Position numbers and translations under genes: made by a program | Notes under the pieces: model-generated | Database searches by the model: none | What the model saw: the letters and a program-made list of their open reading frames with translations, nothing else | What the model was told of the DNA's origin: nothing | Assembly: GCA_003259005.1 (NCBI GenBank) | Contig: QLII01000001.1 | Coordinates: 3,426,501 to 3,490,500 of the forward strand | DNA: 64,000 bases | Reading direction: 5' to 3' | Origin: Spirosoma telluris | GTDB lineage: Bacteria > Bacteroidota > Bacteroidia > Cytophagales > Spirosomataceae | Part shown: piece after piece, positions 34,112-43,160 of the stretch | Layout of the letters: each line of letters begins with the position of its first letter | Numbering within the stretch: position 1 is the first letter of the stretch

Positions 34112-35326
34112 TCAGGCAGGGTATTCATGCGGCAGTGGAATATTTACCCGTTCATTCACCGGCAACCCTTGTTTATTCATTTGCTCTATAAATGGATCGG
34201 GGTCCAGTTCTTCGCAATTCCAGACACCGGGCTTCATCCATACCCCAGTTAGCATCAGCATAGCGCCAATCATGGCGGGCACACCCGTTGTATAACTAAC
34301 CGCCTGTCCGCGCACTTCGCGATAGGTTTCGGCATGATCGCAGTTGTTCCAGATAAAATAGGTCCGGTCTTCGCCATCTTTCACCCCTTTAATCTGGCAA
34401 CCAATGCTGGTTTGACCGGTATAATTTTCGCCAAGCGAATCAGGAGCGGGTAATACCGCTTTGAGAAACTCAAGCGGCACAATGTCCATACCCTTAAACT
34501 GAACTGGGTCGATACGGGTCATGCCCACATTTTGTAATACCTCAAGGTGGGTCAGGTAAGCCTGTCCAAAGGTCATCCAGAATCGTGCCCGCTTCAGGGT
34601 CGGGAAGTTCTTCACCAGCGATTCCAGTTCCTCATGATAGAGCACATAGGATTCGCGCGGACCAATGGCCGGGTAGTCGATGGATTTATGGATACTCATG
34701 GCCGGAATCTCGATCCACTCGCCATTCTCCCAGTAACGGCCGGGCTGGGTAATTTCCCGAATATTAATTTCCGGGTTAAAATTCGTAGCAAACGCTTTTC
34801 CGTGGTTACCTGCATTGCAGTCGACAATGTCCAGATAATCCATCCGGTCGAAGTGGTGCTTAGCGGCATAGGCCGTAAATACCTGCGTGGCTCCGGGATC
34901 GAATCCGCAGCCCAGTAAAGCCATCAGTCCTGCCTGCTCGAAGCGTTCTTTGTAAGCCCACTGCCAGCTATATTCGAACTTAGCAACATCTTTAGGCTCG
35001 TAATTGGCAGTATCCATATAGTGAACACCTGCTTCCAGACAAGCGTCCATAATGGGTAAGTCCTGATAAGGTAACGCTACATTGATAACCAGCACTGGAT
35101 TAAACGACCGAATCAGCGTAACCGTTTCAGCCACAACATCGGCATCAACCTGGGCTGTTTGAATCGTTACGCCGTGCATCTCCTGAATTTCGGCAGCAAT
35201 ACGGTCGCACTTTGCTTTGGTACGACTGGCCAGCATAATCGTTGTAAATACCTGACTGTTCATTGCGCACTTATGCGCTACAACGCTGCCAACGCCACCG
35301 GCTCCGATAATGAGCACATTTGCCAT
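34112..35326 (-). CDS. Carboxynorspermidine synthase (saccharopine dehydrogenase family)
   Basis: NAD(P)-dependent enzyme of 404 residues. The Rossmann motif VLIIGAGGVGSVVAHKCA opens the protein, and LVINVALPYQDLPIMDACLEAGVHYMDTANYEP and LLGCGFDPGATQVFTAYAAKH are typical of the carboxynorspermidine/carboxyspermidine dehydrogenase branch of the family. It condenses aspartate semialdehyde with a diamine. With nspC at 30905 it forms the alternative polyamine route; tonB and an unknown gene separate the two. Saccharopine dehydrogenase proper is a less likely reading because nspC is near. Confidence 0.88.
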   Translation of the reverse strand: MANVLIIGAGGVGSVVAHKCAMNSQVFTTIMLASRTKAKCDRIAAEIQEMHGVTIQTAQVDADVVAETVTLIRSFNPVLVINVALPYQDLPIMDACLEAGVHYMDTANYEPKDVAKFEYSWQWAYKERFEQAGLMALLGCGFDPGATQVFTAYAAKHHFDRMDYLDIVDCNAGNHGKAFATNFNPEINIREITQPGRYWENGEWIEIPAMSIHKSIDYPAIGPRESYVLYHEELESLVKNFPTLKRARFWMTFGQAYLTHLEVLQNVGMTRIDPVQFKGMDIVPLEFLKAVLPAPDSLGENYTGQTSIGCQIKGVKDGEDRTYFIWNNCDHAETYREVRGQAVSYTTGVPAMIGAMLMLTGVWMKPGVWNCEELDPDPFIEQMNKQGLPVNERVNIPLPHEYPA

Positions 35327-35365
35327 CTATCTGAATTTAGTTGTTAGTGTATTTTCTTCCGGTGG

Positions 35366-35373
35366 CAAAGATA
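35366..35373 (-). promoter_or_regulatory. -7 element TATCTTTG for carboxynorspermidine synthase
   Basis: Exact TAnnTTTG match on the minus strand, 39 bp before the ATG at 35326. Confidence 0.45.
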
Positions 35374-35517
35374 GCTAAAGTCAATAAGCGGATAGGTAAC
35401 GAAGTTGTTAACAGAAGTTCATCATTCGTTGGCGACTCTGCTGCTGTTCCTAAAAAGCAAGCAAAGGGCCCTCTTAAAAATGACCGGAACAATGGCATTT
35501 TAATAACAAACAGTTAG

Positions 35518-35525
35518 TATATTTG
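35518..35525 (+). promoter_or_regulatory. -7 element TATATTTG for the gene at 35564
   Basis: Exact TAnnTTTG match, 38 bp before the ATG. Confidence 0.45.
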
Positions 35526-35563
35526 TTAAGTAGACAATTACTCACTCCCTAATCAACATTGTT

Positions 35564-36001
35564 ATGAAATTCGTTTCTTCTGGTTCATCTGACTCGTTCG
35601 AACTCGCTATTTTAGGCTACAGCAAGGCGACCAAAACCTGGCGGGATCGTAACCGTTTGCAATGCCGATTTTCAACTTTCTGGGGGCAAAAGTCGGATAC
35701 TCAATCCGCTCCGCTGCAAACCTGGGAAGTAAAGCGTTTACTGGTTGGTTTACGTTCACTCTGGAATAAAGCGACTACGCATGTCAGTCTCACCTTCTCG
35801 GAACCTGGCCTGAGTATGGAGGCAAAAGCGCTATCGGAGGATAACTATTGCCTCCAGATTCAACTCGACCATTCACTGGTTCCTTCCTGGCATACCTATC
35901 CGGATTTCCCAATGGAAATGGATATTCATTTGAACAGGAATCAGCTTCATGAAGCTATACAAGAACTATCTGGTCAGATAGATACCTTTCCCGAACGATA
36001 A
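35564..36001 (+). CDS. Small soluble protein, possibly WapI-like immunity fold
   Basis: Protein of 145 residues without signal or membrane segment. The pattern W-RDRN-L-C near the N-terminus, then LQTWEVKRLLVGLRSLW and a series of beta strands ending in MEMDIHLNRNQLHEAIQELSGQI, recalls small beta-sandwich proteins with a W-D-x-N-W-L start, some of which are annotated WapI-family immunity proteins. That likeness is by pattern only. No toxin gene is nearby. It has its own -7 element. Confidence 0.5.
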   Translation: MKFVSSGSSDSFELAILGYSKATKTWRDRNRLQCRFSTFWGQKSDTQSAPLQTWEVKRLLVGLRSLWNKATTHVSLTFSEPGLSMEAKALSEDNYCLQIQLDHSLVPSWHTYPDFPMEMDIHLNRNQLHEAIQELSGQIDTFPER

Positions 36002-36409
36002 ATTAACGTCCTCCCCCCTTTGCGTGAATTCAATAGTCTGTATTGATGTAAAAGCAATAAGTATAACGTGAAAGATTTGCTACAATCAGGTAAGTACTAT
36101 CATGCAGACTAGATTAAATTATTGTAAATCAACAATTTACCACAAACTCCCTTTACTTACGTTTAGCTAAGGCATTCTAATTTTGTTTCCTGAATCGTTT
36201 TAAGGTCATATTATTAAAGAGGCTAACCCTTAGTTAGTAAATCATATTTGCAATTATTATTATTATTTCTTGATATTATTTTTTGATAACATCACTGGTA
36301 ATAACCATATTTGCATCTACAGTAGATTTGTGGATTGATTTAATTGACTAACCCGCCCACAACGGGACATTACTGAATCCTCTTTAAATAACAAAAACGA
36401 CCCAATTGT
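36002..36409. other. AT-rich intergenic region before the TetR gene
   Basis: About 400 bp with no ORF. Contains TAGATTTG (36323-36330), a TAnnTTTG match and the best -7 candidate for the TetR gene, and a small GTAAAT/ATTTAC hairpin near 36123-36139. No long hairpin. Confidence 0.5.
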
Positions 36410-37051
36410 ATGAAAGTCGTCAAGCGAAGAAATCGCCAGATGACCATGGAACGTATTCTGCGCGCCATGGGTGAAGTAATGGCCGAGCGTGGCACTGAAA
36501 AGGCTGGCATCAACGCCGTTGCCGAGCGCGCCGGAGTGAATAAAGTACTTATTTATCGCTACTTCGGTGGCTGGAATGGTTTGCTGGAAGCCTATGTGCA
36601 TCGCGGATTCTTCCTGTCTATGTTCAATGACAAATTCCTGGATTCGGTGCCCGACAATCTGGCTCCCGAAGCCCGGAGTAAAGCCTGGTCAGAATATACG
36701 ATCCAGTTCATGCGCGAGTTTCGGAGCCGGAAGTCTTCTCAGGAATTAATTCGCTGGGAGATGTCGAATGGCGAAACCGAACTAGCCCGACGCCTGGCCG
36801 ACTTTCGGGATCAATCCTACAAAACGATGGTTAGTAAGTTAGCTCCTTATTCTGCCTTCGATCCTATTGCCATTACCAGCCTGATGGTTGCAGCCGTCAC
36901 TCACCTTGTATTGACCAGCAATCAACGCGACCATATCGGCGATATTGACCTCCGCTCTGATGCCGGTTGGGAACGTCTGGAAACAGCCATTCGTCGGATT
37001 TATTCCAGCCTGAATATTGCGCTTGAGCGTGAAAACGCCAAGACAGCCTAA
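36410..37051 (+). CDS. TetR/AcrR family transcriptional regulator
   Basis: Regulator of 213 residues. The N-terminal helix-turn-helix is RNRQMTMERILRAMGEVMAERGTEKAGINAVAERAGVNKVLIYRYFGGWNGLLEAYV, the standard TetR_N layout with the recognition helix ending in IYRYFGG. The ligand-binding C-terminal part is all helical and not specific enough to name an effector. It has no adjacent efflux pump, so its target may be itself or a distant gene. It is convergent with pepP across a long hairpin. Confidence 0.88.
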   Translation: MKVVKRRNRQMTMERILRAMGEVMAERGTEKAGINAVAERAGVNKVLIYRYFGGWNGLLEAYVHRGFFLSMFNDKFLDSVPDNLAPEARSKAWSEYTIQFMREFRSRKSSQELIRWEMSNGETELARRLADFRDQSYKTMVSKLAPYSAFDPIAITSLMVAAVTHLVLTSNQRDHIGDIDLRSDAGWERLETAIRRIYSSLNIALERENAKTA

Positions 37052-37058
37052 ATAAAAT

Positions 37059-37140
37059 AGTGAAGAATGTAGCGTGAAAAGTGAAGAATAATTTTCCATA
37101 TCCAATCTTATTCTTCACTTTTCACGCTACATTCTTCACT
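37059..37140. repeat. Perfect 32-bp hairpin between convergent TetR and pepP genes
   Basis: Arms 37059-37090 and 37109-37140 are perfectly complementary with an 18-nt loop, built of GTGAAGAAT/GTGAAAAG units. The right arm covers the pepP stop codon (37136-37138). Arm units are close to those at 10041-10120. Confidence 0.85.
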
Positions 37141-38430
37141 TATTCATCAGTTCTTCAATTGCATCGGCTTCGAGGGGTATATTCGCCATCAGGTCAATAT
37201 TTCCTGACTCGGTAAGCAGCACATTATTTTCCAGGCGGATACCCAGCTTCTCTTCGCGGATGTAAATACCCGGTTCAACGGTAAAGACCATCCCAGGCTC
37301 CATTTTCCGGTATTTGTTGCCTACGTCGTGTACATCGAGACCTAAAAAGTGCGATGTTCCATGCATAAAGTACTTTTTGTACAACGGCGCATCGGGGTCC
37401 TGCTTTTCCACTTCAGCGCGATCCAATAACTTCAACCCAATTAATTCGGACTCCATTACCTTACCAACTTCCCGGTGATAATCGTCCCAGAGATTACCGG
37501 GCGGAGCATCTGAGTAGCCTCTTTCATAACCCGCAATACGGCATCATACACTGCTCGCTGGCGTTCCGTAAACCGGCCGTTAACGGGTACAGAGCGCGTC
37601 ATATCGGCATTGTAGTTTGCATATTCGGCACCAATATCCAACAGAATCACATCGCCATCCTGACATTGCTGACTGTTGTCGATGTAGTGCAATACGCAGG
37701 CATTCGCTCCTGAGGCTATGATTGGACTATAGGCCGCTCCCCGAGAGCGATTTTTGAGGTATTCATGCATCATTTCGGCCTCAATTTCATACTCCCAAAC
37801 GCCTGGTTTGATGAAACCCAGCAACCGTCGGAACATCTTATCGGTAATATCGATGGCTGTCTGAATAAGGGGTATTTCCTGTGGCTGCTTGATGGCCCTA
37901 AGGTAGTGCATCAACGGAGCCAACCGCTCCAAATGGTGAAGCGGATACTTCTGCCGGAATTCATCGATATAACGGGCATCGCGGGTCTGAACCTGTACAC
38001 CTGCTCGTGTGTGCTCATTGGTATTCAGATAGATATACTCGGCCTCGAAAACCATTTGCGTGAAAATCTGCTCGAACTGGGAAGTCCAGTAGATTTGCTT
38101 TTGCGCTATACCTGTTACCTGTTCGGCTTCTGGTTTGGTCAGTTTATGGCCCTCCCAGATTTCGATGAGTTCACTGGTTTCGCGTAGAAACAGAACTTCG
38201 CGAAATTTTGGATCGGGATGATCGGGAAATAGTACCAGGCAGGTCTCTTCCTGATCGACACCGGTAAGGTAGAAAAGGTCGTTATTCTGCCGAAAAATCA
38301 TCGTACCGTCGGCGTTGGTAGGCATGATGTCATTAGCGTTCACAACAACTAATGATTTTGCTTTCAGCAGATTAGTGAGTCGCTGACGATTGTGAATAAA
38401 AAGCTGGTTATCAATTGGGAAATAACGCAT
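37136..38430 (-). CDS. pepP: Xaa-Pro aminopeptidase, M24B (frame break)
   Basis: Metallopeptidase of about 431 residues that removes N-terminal residues before proline. The creatinase-like N-domain includes RQNNDLFYLTGVDQEETCLVLFP. In the catalytic pita-bread domain the metal ligands are visible: DVILLDIGAEYANYNADMTRS (two Asp), FMHGTSHFLGLDVHDVG (His), FTVEPGIYI (Glu) and GIRLENNVLLTE (Glu). One C/G is missing near 37497; repair gives MLRPGNLWDDYHREVGKVME. The ATG at 38430 (MRYFPIDNQLF) is preferred over 38481, since the extra N-terminus overlaps a plus-strand promoter. Confidence 0.9.
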
Positions 38431-38441
38431 ACGGCAGACCG

Positions 38442-38468
38442 TTGAGGCTGAATTTCTGTTTATTTTTG
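38442..38468 (+). promoter_or_regulatory. Promoter (TTG, N16, TATTTTTG) for the subtilase gene
   Basis: TTG at 38442-38444 and TATTTTTG at 38461-38468 match the Bacteroidota -33/-7 pair with near-normal spacing. The start would be near 38474, leaving a leader of about 120 nt holding two hairpins. Confidence 0.5.
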
Positions 38469-38473
38469 CAAAG

Positions 38474-38513
38474 AAACTCAAAACACAGAATAGTTTCAGC
38501 GTGTTTTGAGTTT
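38474..38513. repeat. Leader hairpin 1 of the subtilase gene
   Basis: Perfect 13-bp arms (AAACTCAAAACAC and complement; 38474-38486 and 38501-38513) with a 14-nt loop, starting at the predicted transcription start. Confidence 0.6.
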
Positions 38514-38525
38514 AGCATTTCATAA

Positions 38526-38567
38526 GATTTTGCCGGATAGCGCTGACACCACCCTCCGGCAAAATCC
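38526..38567. repeat. Leader hairpin 2 of the subtilase gene
   Basis: Perfect 12-bp arms (GATTTTGCCGGA and complement; 38526-38537 and 38556-38567) with an 18-nt loop, ending 26 bp before the ATG. Confidence 0.6.
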
Positions 38568-38593
38568 GAATCCGTTTTCTGCCTGAACAACTT

Positions 38594-40129
38594 ATGACAC
38601 TTCGTTTGACTGTATTCCTCTGCCTGTTAAGTTCGCTGCTACAGGCCCAGCCTACCATTGCTCCGAAATACTGGGTGTTGCTTCGTGATAAAGATCAGCT
38701 AGCCGCTCCGGCTTTATCGCCACTATCACTTTCCCAACGACAGCAGCAGAATCTGCCCCTGGATGAAACCGATCAACCCGTTTCGGTAGCTTACCTAAAT
38801 CAGTTCAGGCAGGCAGGAATACGACCCATTTGCCAGTCACGCTGGCTTAATGCGGTATCCGCTTATTTAACGACGGAGCAACAGGCACGGGTTCTGGCTA
38901 TGCCCTTTGTGAAGGGTATTCAGGCCATTGATCCTGCGATTGTCGTTACCTCGCTCGATTTGCCCGTCAACCCGCAAATGGCACCGGTTATGACCCAGAT
39001 TCAAGCTCCCGATTTTGCCCACGCGGGTCTGACCGGCCGGTTTGTAAACATTGGGGTGATTGATGCCGGTTTCTTTGGTGCCGACTCAGCCAATGCCCTA
39101 AAACACATATTTGCGCGCCAGGGTGTTAAGCGCGTGCGCGATTACGTGAACGAAAAAAAGACCCACGACAATCTATTCCGTACTCTTGAAACCATGTCTG
39201 ACTTTCATGGCACCGAAGTGCTGGCGGCCATTGCCGGTAGCGATCCGCTTGAAAACATTCAATTTGGCCTGGCCACCGACGCTACCTTTTACCTGGCCCG
39301 TACCGACCAGGGAAACCGCGAGTATCGGGGTGAAGAAGATAACTGGGTGGCGGCTATGGAATGGATGGACAGCCTCGGCGTACGGCTCATCAATACATCG
39401 CTAGGGTATGCTAAGGGCATGAGTAACCCGAAAGACAATTATGAACCCAGCCAGATGGACGGCCATACGAGCCTTATTAGCCGGGCTGCGCAGATTGCCG
39501 CCGACAAAAAAGGTATTCTGATTATTGTATCGGCCGGTAATGAAGGCGATGATCGGTCGTGGCGAATCATTAGCACTCCTGCTGATGCACAAGGAGTTAT
39601 GGCTATTGGTGCAACAAACTCCCGGCTCTGGAACCGGATTGGATACAGCAGTATTGGTCCAGAAAACCTACCTTATCTGAAGCCCAATGTCTCCTGCTTT
39701 TCGCTCTATGGCACCTCGTTGTCGGCACCGGTTATCACCGGTTTTGCCGCCTGTATCATGCAGGCGAATCCAAAGCTGACCAACAAACAGGTGATGGAAA
39801 TTATTGAGAAATCGTCCCATCTGTACCCCTACGGCAATAACTATGTTGGTTATGGGGTTCCTCAGGCATCACGAGCATTGGCCTTACTTCGGAACCAGGA
39901 GTTGCCAGCAACCGTGCGGTCGGTGAAGGCTACGGGTAAAACCTTCATCTTACCTATTGAGACAGCCGAACAGGTTGTATCGGTCTTTCACAAGAAAGAC
40001 GCCACCCACGTTTTGCAGCAGGAAGCCACTAAAATTACCAATGGCAAGTTGACCCTTCGCCGATCGGCTGATGAAAAACAGACAACAGTCGATTTGAAAA
40101 AAGAAGTGGTTGAAGTAGTTTGGGAATAG
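38594..40129 (+). CDS. S8 family serine peptidase (subtilisin-like), exported
   Basis: Secreted protease of 511 residues. Signal peptide MTLRLTVFLCLLSSLLQAQ, then an inhibitor-like prodomain (to about 135). The catalytic triad is visible: Asp in NIGVIDAGFFG, His in MSDFHGTEVLAAIAG and Ser in LYGTSLSAPVITGFAAC, with the oxyanion Asn in IIVSAGNEGDD. A C-terminal beta domain (about 430-511) follows. It may be cell-attached or periplasmic. Two leader hairpins precede it. Confidence 0.93.
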   Translation: MTLRLTVFLCLLSSLLQAQPTIAPKYWVLLRDKDQLAAPALSPLSLSQRQQQNLPLDETDQPVSVAYLNQFRQAGIRPICQSRWLNAVSAYLTTEQQARVLAMPFVKGIQAIDPAIVVTSLDLPVNPQMAPVMTQIQAPDFAHAGLTGRFVNIGVIDAGFFGADSANALKHIFARQGVKRVRDYVNEKKTHDNLFRTLETMSDFHGTEVLAAIAGSDPLENIQFGLATDATFYLARTDQGNREYRGEEDNWVAAMEWMDSLGVRLINTSLGYAKGMSNPKDNYEPSQMDGHTSLISRAAQIAADKKGILIIVSAGNEGDDRSWRIISTPADAQGVMAIGATNSRLWNRIGYSSIGPENLPYLKPNVSCFSLYGTSLSAPVITGFAACIMQANPKLTNKQVMEIIEKSSHLYPYGNNYVGYGVPQASRALALLRNQELPATVRSVKATGKTFILPIETAEQVVSVFHKKDATHVLQQEATKITNGKLTLRRSADEKQTTVDLKKEVVEVVWE

Positions 40130-40220
40130 GAAACCGTATGAAGAAAAATTAATTTTCGTTTCAGACCGACCTTAACCTACGCACATAGATTTGCTTCCGT
40201 AATCAACAGTAAACAACAAA

Positions 40221-41036
40221 TTGACTATGGAAACGAATGCCAAAGTAATCGCCCTTGCCATCCTTACAGCCACCTTAGCGTCTCCCTTTGTTTATGCACA
40301 ACAGCCCACTGGTCCAGGCGATCCTGTTCTAGGCGTCGCCATGAATGCACCTGATAGTGAATTTCCAGGAAGACCACAACCCGGTGGTCCTGGCCCACGA
40401 CATGGTAAACATGGTGGCCGTCCTGATGGCCCTGGAAAGCCACATGGTCCCCAAGATGCCTATCATCAGGGCCTTACCTCGCTAACGACCGTTTCGGGTA
40501 CGGTTGGCCAGTGGACTGGTAATGATGACGCTATTCTGGATGGTTTTATGCTCAATGCCGGGTCTGGAGCCACTACGGTAAAATTTCCACCCCATTTGGG
40601 TCAGCAGGTACAGAAAGCAATCAAGTCGGGTAGTAATGTGAGTGTTACGGGCTATTCCGACACCAATCCGAAAGGTGAAACGTTCTTTCGAATGAATAGT
40701 CTGACTGCTGGTAAAATAACGGTTCTGGATACCCCTCCTACCCCTCCCGCAACAATGCCAGCTCCGCCTGAGCAAACGACGGTAACCGGCAAAATTGCAG
40801 ATTATCGACTGGATCGTGAGGCCCGCGTAAATGGCCTGATTCTTGACGATAAAACCATTGTGACCATTCCAGCTCATGTGGCCTCTCAGCTCGCCAACCT
40901 GGCAAAAAAAGGCAGTACGATTACCGTACAAGGGTATCCGAAAAGCCTTCGGGATGGCCAAGTGCAGTTAGAAAAAGTAAATGTCCTGCGCGCATCAGTA
41001 TTGACGATCAATGGGCAACAATATTTGGTTCGATAA
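40221..41036 (+). CDS. Exported protein with two tandem OB-like domains and a Gly/Pro/His-rich linker
   Basis: Protein of 271 residues with signal peptide (to FVYAQ). A Gly/Pro/His/Lys-rich stretch (about 55-85) may bind metal or mediate surface contacts. Two homologous domains follow: TVSGTVGQWTGNDDAILDGFML...VTGY and TVTGKIADYRLDREARVNGLIL...VQGY, each about 85-90 residues and ending with a short strand repeat. The small beta-barrel pattern resembles OB folds. It lies 92 bp after the subtilase. I do not recognise a named family. Confidence 0.7.
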   Translation: MTMETNAKVIALAILTATLASPFVYAQQPTGPGDPVLGVAMNAPDSEFPGRPQPGGPGPRHGKHGGRPDGPGKPHGPQDAYHQGLTSLTTVSGTVGQWTGNDDAILDGFMLNAGSGATTVKFPPHLGQQVQKAIKSGSNVSVTGYSDTNPKGETFFRMNSLTAGKITVLDTPPTPPATMPAPPEQTTVTGKIADYRLDREARVNGLILDDKTIVTIPAHVASQLANLAKKGSTITVQGYPKSLRDGQVQLEKVNVLRASVLTINGQQYLVR

Positions 41037-41056
41037 CTGACGTATTTAGGTAACTT

Positions 41057-41135
41057 TAGATTCTATTGATTCTTTGGATTCTATTGTATCAAGTCTCTGT
41101 TCTTCAGTACGATAGAATCTTATAATCAATAGAAT
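41057..41135. repeat. Imperfect hairpin with TTAGATTCTATTGATT arms
   Basis: Left arm from 41057 and right arm ending near 41135 share TTAGATTCTATTGATT and then diverge partly. The same arm motif is found near 21307. It lies between the exported protein and the response regulator. Confidence 0.6.
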
Positions 41136-41178
41136 CTAATCTAATTTTGCCTAATCCCTCTTTCATCCTTTATTCACC

Positions 41179-41850
41179 TTGAAAATTCTGGTTATTGAAG
41201 ATGAGCGTAAACTGGCCCGATTTATCAAACAGGGGCTGGAACAGCATGGCCACGTAGCTGATCTGACCCATTCGGGTTCTGAAGGGCTTGACTTTCTGGC
41301 CGGAGGGCTTTATGACCTGGTTCTGCTCGACCTGATGCTACCTGGCCAAACGGGTTTCGAGGTTTTGCAAAACCTTCGAACCTTTGGGTTAACTGTTCCG
41401 GTAATTATTCTATCGGCCCTGAGCGATCCCGATAAAGTAGTGCACGGCTTGGATCTCGGCGCAGTGGATTATATGCGCAAGCCCTTTGATTTCAATGAAT
41501 TACTCGCCCGAATTCGGGTTTTACAACGGCGAACCACTACCAGCGACAATGTAGTGATCCGGGTAGCTGATCTGGAAATGCGGCTTGTTTCGCACCAGGT
41601 CTTAAAAAATGGTTCGGTGCTTGAGCTAACCAATCGGGAGTTTGCCTTGTTAGAATTGCTGATGCGCCGGGCCGGGCAATTAGTCACAAAGAATGAAATT
41701 GCCGAAAAAGTCTGGGCCGTCGATTACGATATGGGCAGTAATGTGATCGAAGTTCACATCTATCAACTCCGCAAAAAACTGGATGCACACGGCCAAACGG
41801 GCCTGATTGAAACCCTTGTTGGCCGGGGTTACCGGTGCAAAACAGCATGA
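41179..41850 (+). CDS. OmpR/PhoB-family response regulator
   Basis: Regulator of 223 residues starting with TTG at 41179. The receiver domain has the Glu-Asp pair (VIEDERK), phospho-acceptor Asp in LVLLDLMLPG, the Ser in IILSALSDP and Lys in YMRKPFDF. The C-terminal winged helix includes ELTNREFALLELLMRRAGQLVTKNEIAEKVW and SNVIEVHIYQLRKKLD. The stop overlaps the ATG of the following kinase (ATGA at 41847-41850), so they form one operon and a cognate pair. The input signal is not known. Confidence 0.93.
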   Translation: MKILVIEDERKLARFIKQGLEQHGHVADLTHSGSEGLDFLAGGLYDLVLLDLMLPGQTGFEVLQNLRTFGLTVPVIILSALSDPDKVVHGLDLGAVDYMRKPFDFNELLARIRVLQRRTTTSDNVVIRVADLEMRLVSHQVLKNGSVLELTNREFALLELLMRRAGQLVTKNEIAEKVWAVDYDMGSNVIEVHIYQLRKKLDAHGQTGLIETLVGRGYRCKTA

Positions 41851-43157
41851 GCCTTCGGAGCCGTATCGTACTTGCCGTTACGGCTGTGTTTGCGGGCGTA
41901 AGCCTGCTCTCGGGTTGGCTGATGCTCAACCGCGCCGAACGAAGCCTGGAAACCGCTTTCGATCGGGCTGCCCGAACCAGAGCTGAGTGGCTCTTATCCC
42001 TTGTCAGTGTAGATCCCGTCGTACTTCCGTTACCAACCGATCAGGAACGGATGCAGGTCCTTTATCGAACCTATGGGCACACCCGTGAGCTTTTTCGAAG
42101 CCCTGGTTTTCCCAATCATATGAGTAAAAGCCGCCATAAACCTGCCCATCCTTTCTCGTATCGCGCCGTAACAGCTCAAACCTTTACGGGCCAGCTACCC
42201 GATGGAGAAGTTATGCTGACACTAGCGGTACCGGATGCCAGTTTACGACAGGACATTCGTCAACTTCGGTGGCTATCTGGATTAGGCTGGTTAGTTAGTT
42301 TAGTAGTAGCTTTTGCAGCTGGTTATGGAGCCGCTGGCTGGCTACTTCGTCCACTACAAGCTATTGTCGATCAAGCCAATACAATTAGCAAAGCAGCCGA
42401 TAGCAGTCGAATTACACTACCCAAAAGTCGTGATGAGCTTTACCAATTGACCGATACTCTGAACCGGATGCTAGCCCGAATCCGGGAGAATGTTGACTTG
42501 CAGCAAAACTTCTTTGGGGCAGCCGCGCACGAACTGCGGACACCCTTGACCGTCATGAAAACCGGAATCGAAGTAACACTCAACAACGCGCAAACCGACC
42601 CCGGCACAAAATCATTTCTGACCGGGCAACTGGATGAAGTAAGTCGGCTGGCTCGCTTACTGGATGAGTTTTTGACCCTGAGTCGACCTGATGATGCCAC
42701 CCAACCCCTAAACTTAGCGGAAGTCAGCCTGCCTGCTTTGGTGAATAACTGTGTTAAACAACTAGCCACTGTAGCCGCTGATTATGAGGTAACAACTCAT
42801 CTTGATGCCGATGAGCCTGCTGGCGAACCAGTGCTGACCGATGCTGTTAAGCTAGAGCATATTCTACTAAACCTCATCGAAAACGCCATTAAATACGCCG
42901 TTCCAGATAGCGTTATTCGTATTCAGGTACGACACTCGGATAGATGGCATATTCGGGTTCAAAATCAGACCGTCCGCGAAAGTGGTCCTACGCTCGATCT
43001 AATGCAGCCTTTTTTCAGGGCCGATCTATTTAAAGAGGGGCATGGACTGGGGCTTTGGATCAGTCATCGGCTAACAACTTTGCTCAGCGGACAACTACAT
43101 CTCGACTGGCAAGCGTTTACATTTACAAGTGAGCTATCCCTGCCTCCGTCTAGGTAA
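41847..43157 (+). CDS. Two-component sensor histidine kinase, HAMP type
   Basis: Membrane kinase of 436 residues from the ATG at 41847. First span IVLAVTAVFAGVSLLSGWLML, a periplasmic domain of about 115 residues, second span GLGWLVSLVVAFAAGYGAAGW, a HAMP domain, the H-box FFGAAAHELRTPLTVMKTG and the HATPase with NLIENAIKYA and GHGLGLWIS. It partners the OmpR-type regulator just upstream. Small periplasmic domains of this kind often sense metals or envelope stress, but nothing here decides it. Confidence 0.92.
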   Translation: MSLRSRIVLAVTAVFAGVSLLSGWLMLNRAERSLETAFDRAARTRAEWLLSLVSVDPVVLPLPTDQERMQVLYRTYGHTRELFRSPGFPNHMSKSRHKPAHPFSYRAVTAQTFTGQLPDGEVMLTLAVPDASLRQDIRQLRWLSGLGWLVSLVVAFAAGYGAAGWLLRPLQAIVDQANTISKAADSSRITLPKSRDELYQLTDTLNRMLARIRENVDLQQNFFGAAAHELRTPLTVMKTGIEVTLNNAQTDPGTKSFLTGQLDEVSRLARLLDEFLTLSRPDDATQPLNLAEVSLPALVNNCVKQLATVAADYEVTTHLDADEPAGEPVLTDAVKLEHILLNLIENAIKYAVPDSVIRIQVRHSDRWHIRVQNQTVRESGPTLDLMQPFFRADLFKEGHGLGLWISHRLTTLLSGQLHLDWQAFTFTSELSLPPSR

Positions 43158-43160
43158 TGC

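Noticed and set aside
37059..37140. CRISPR-like repeat
   Set aside because: It is a single inverted repeat without regularly spaced direct repeats; no cas genes in the window.
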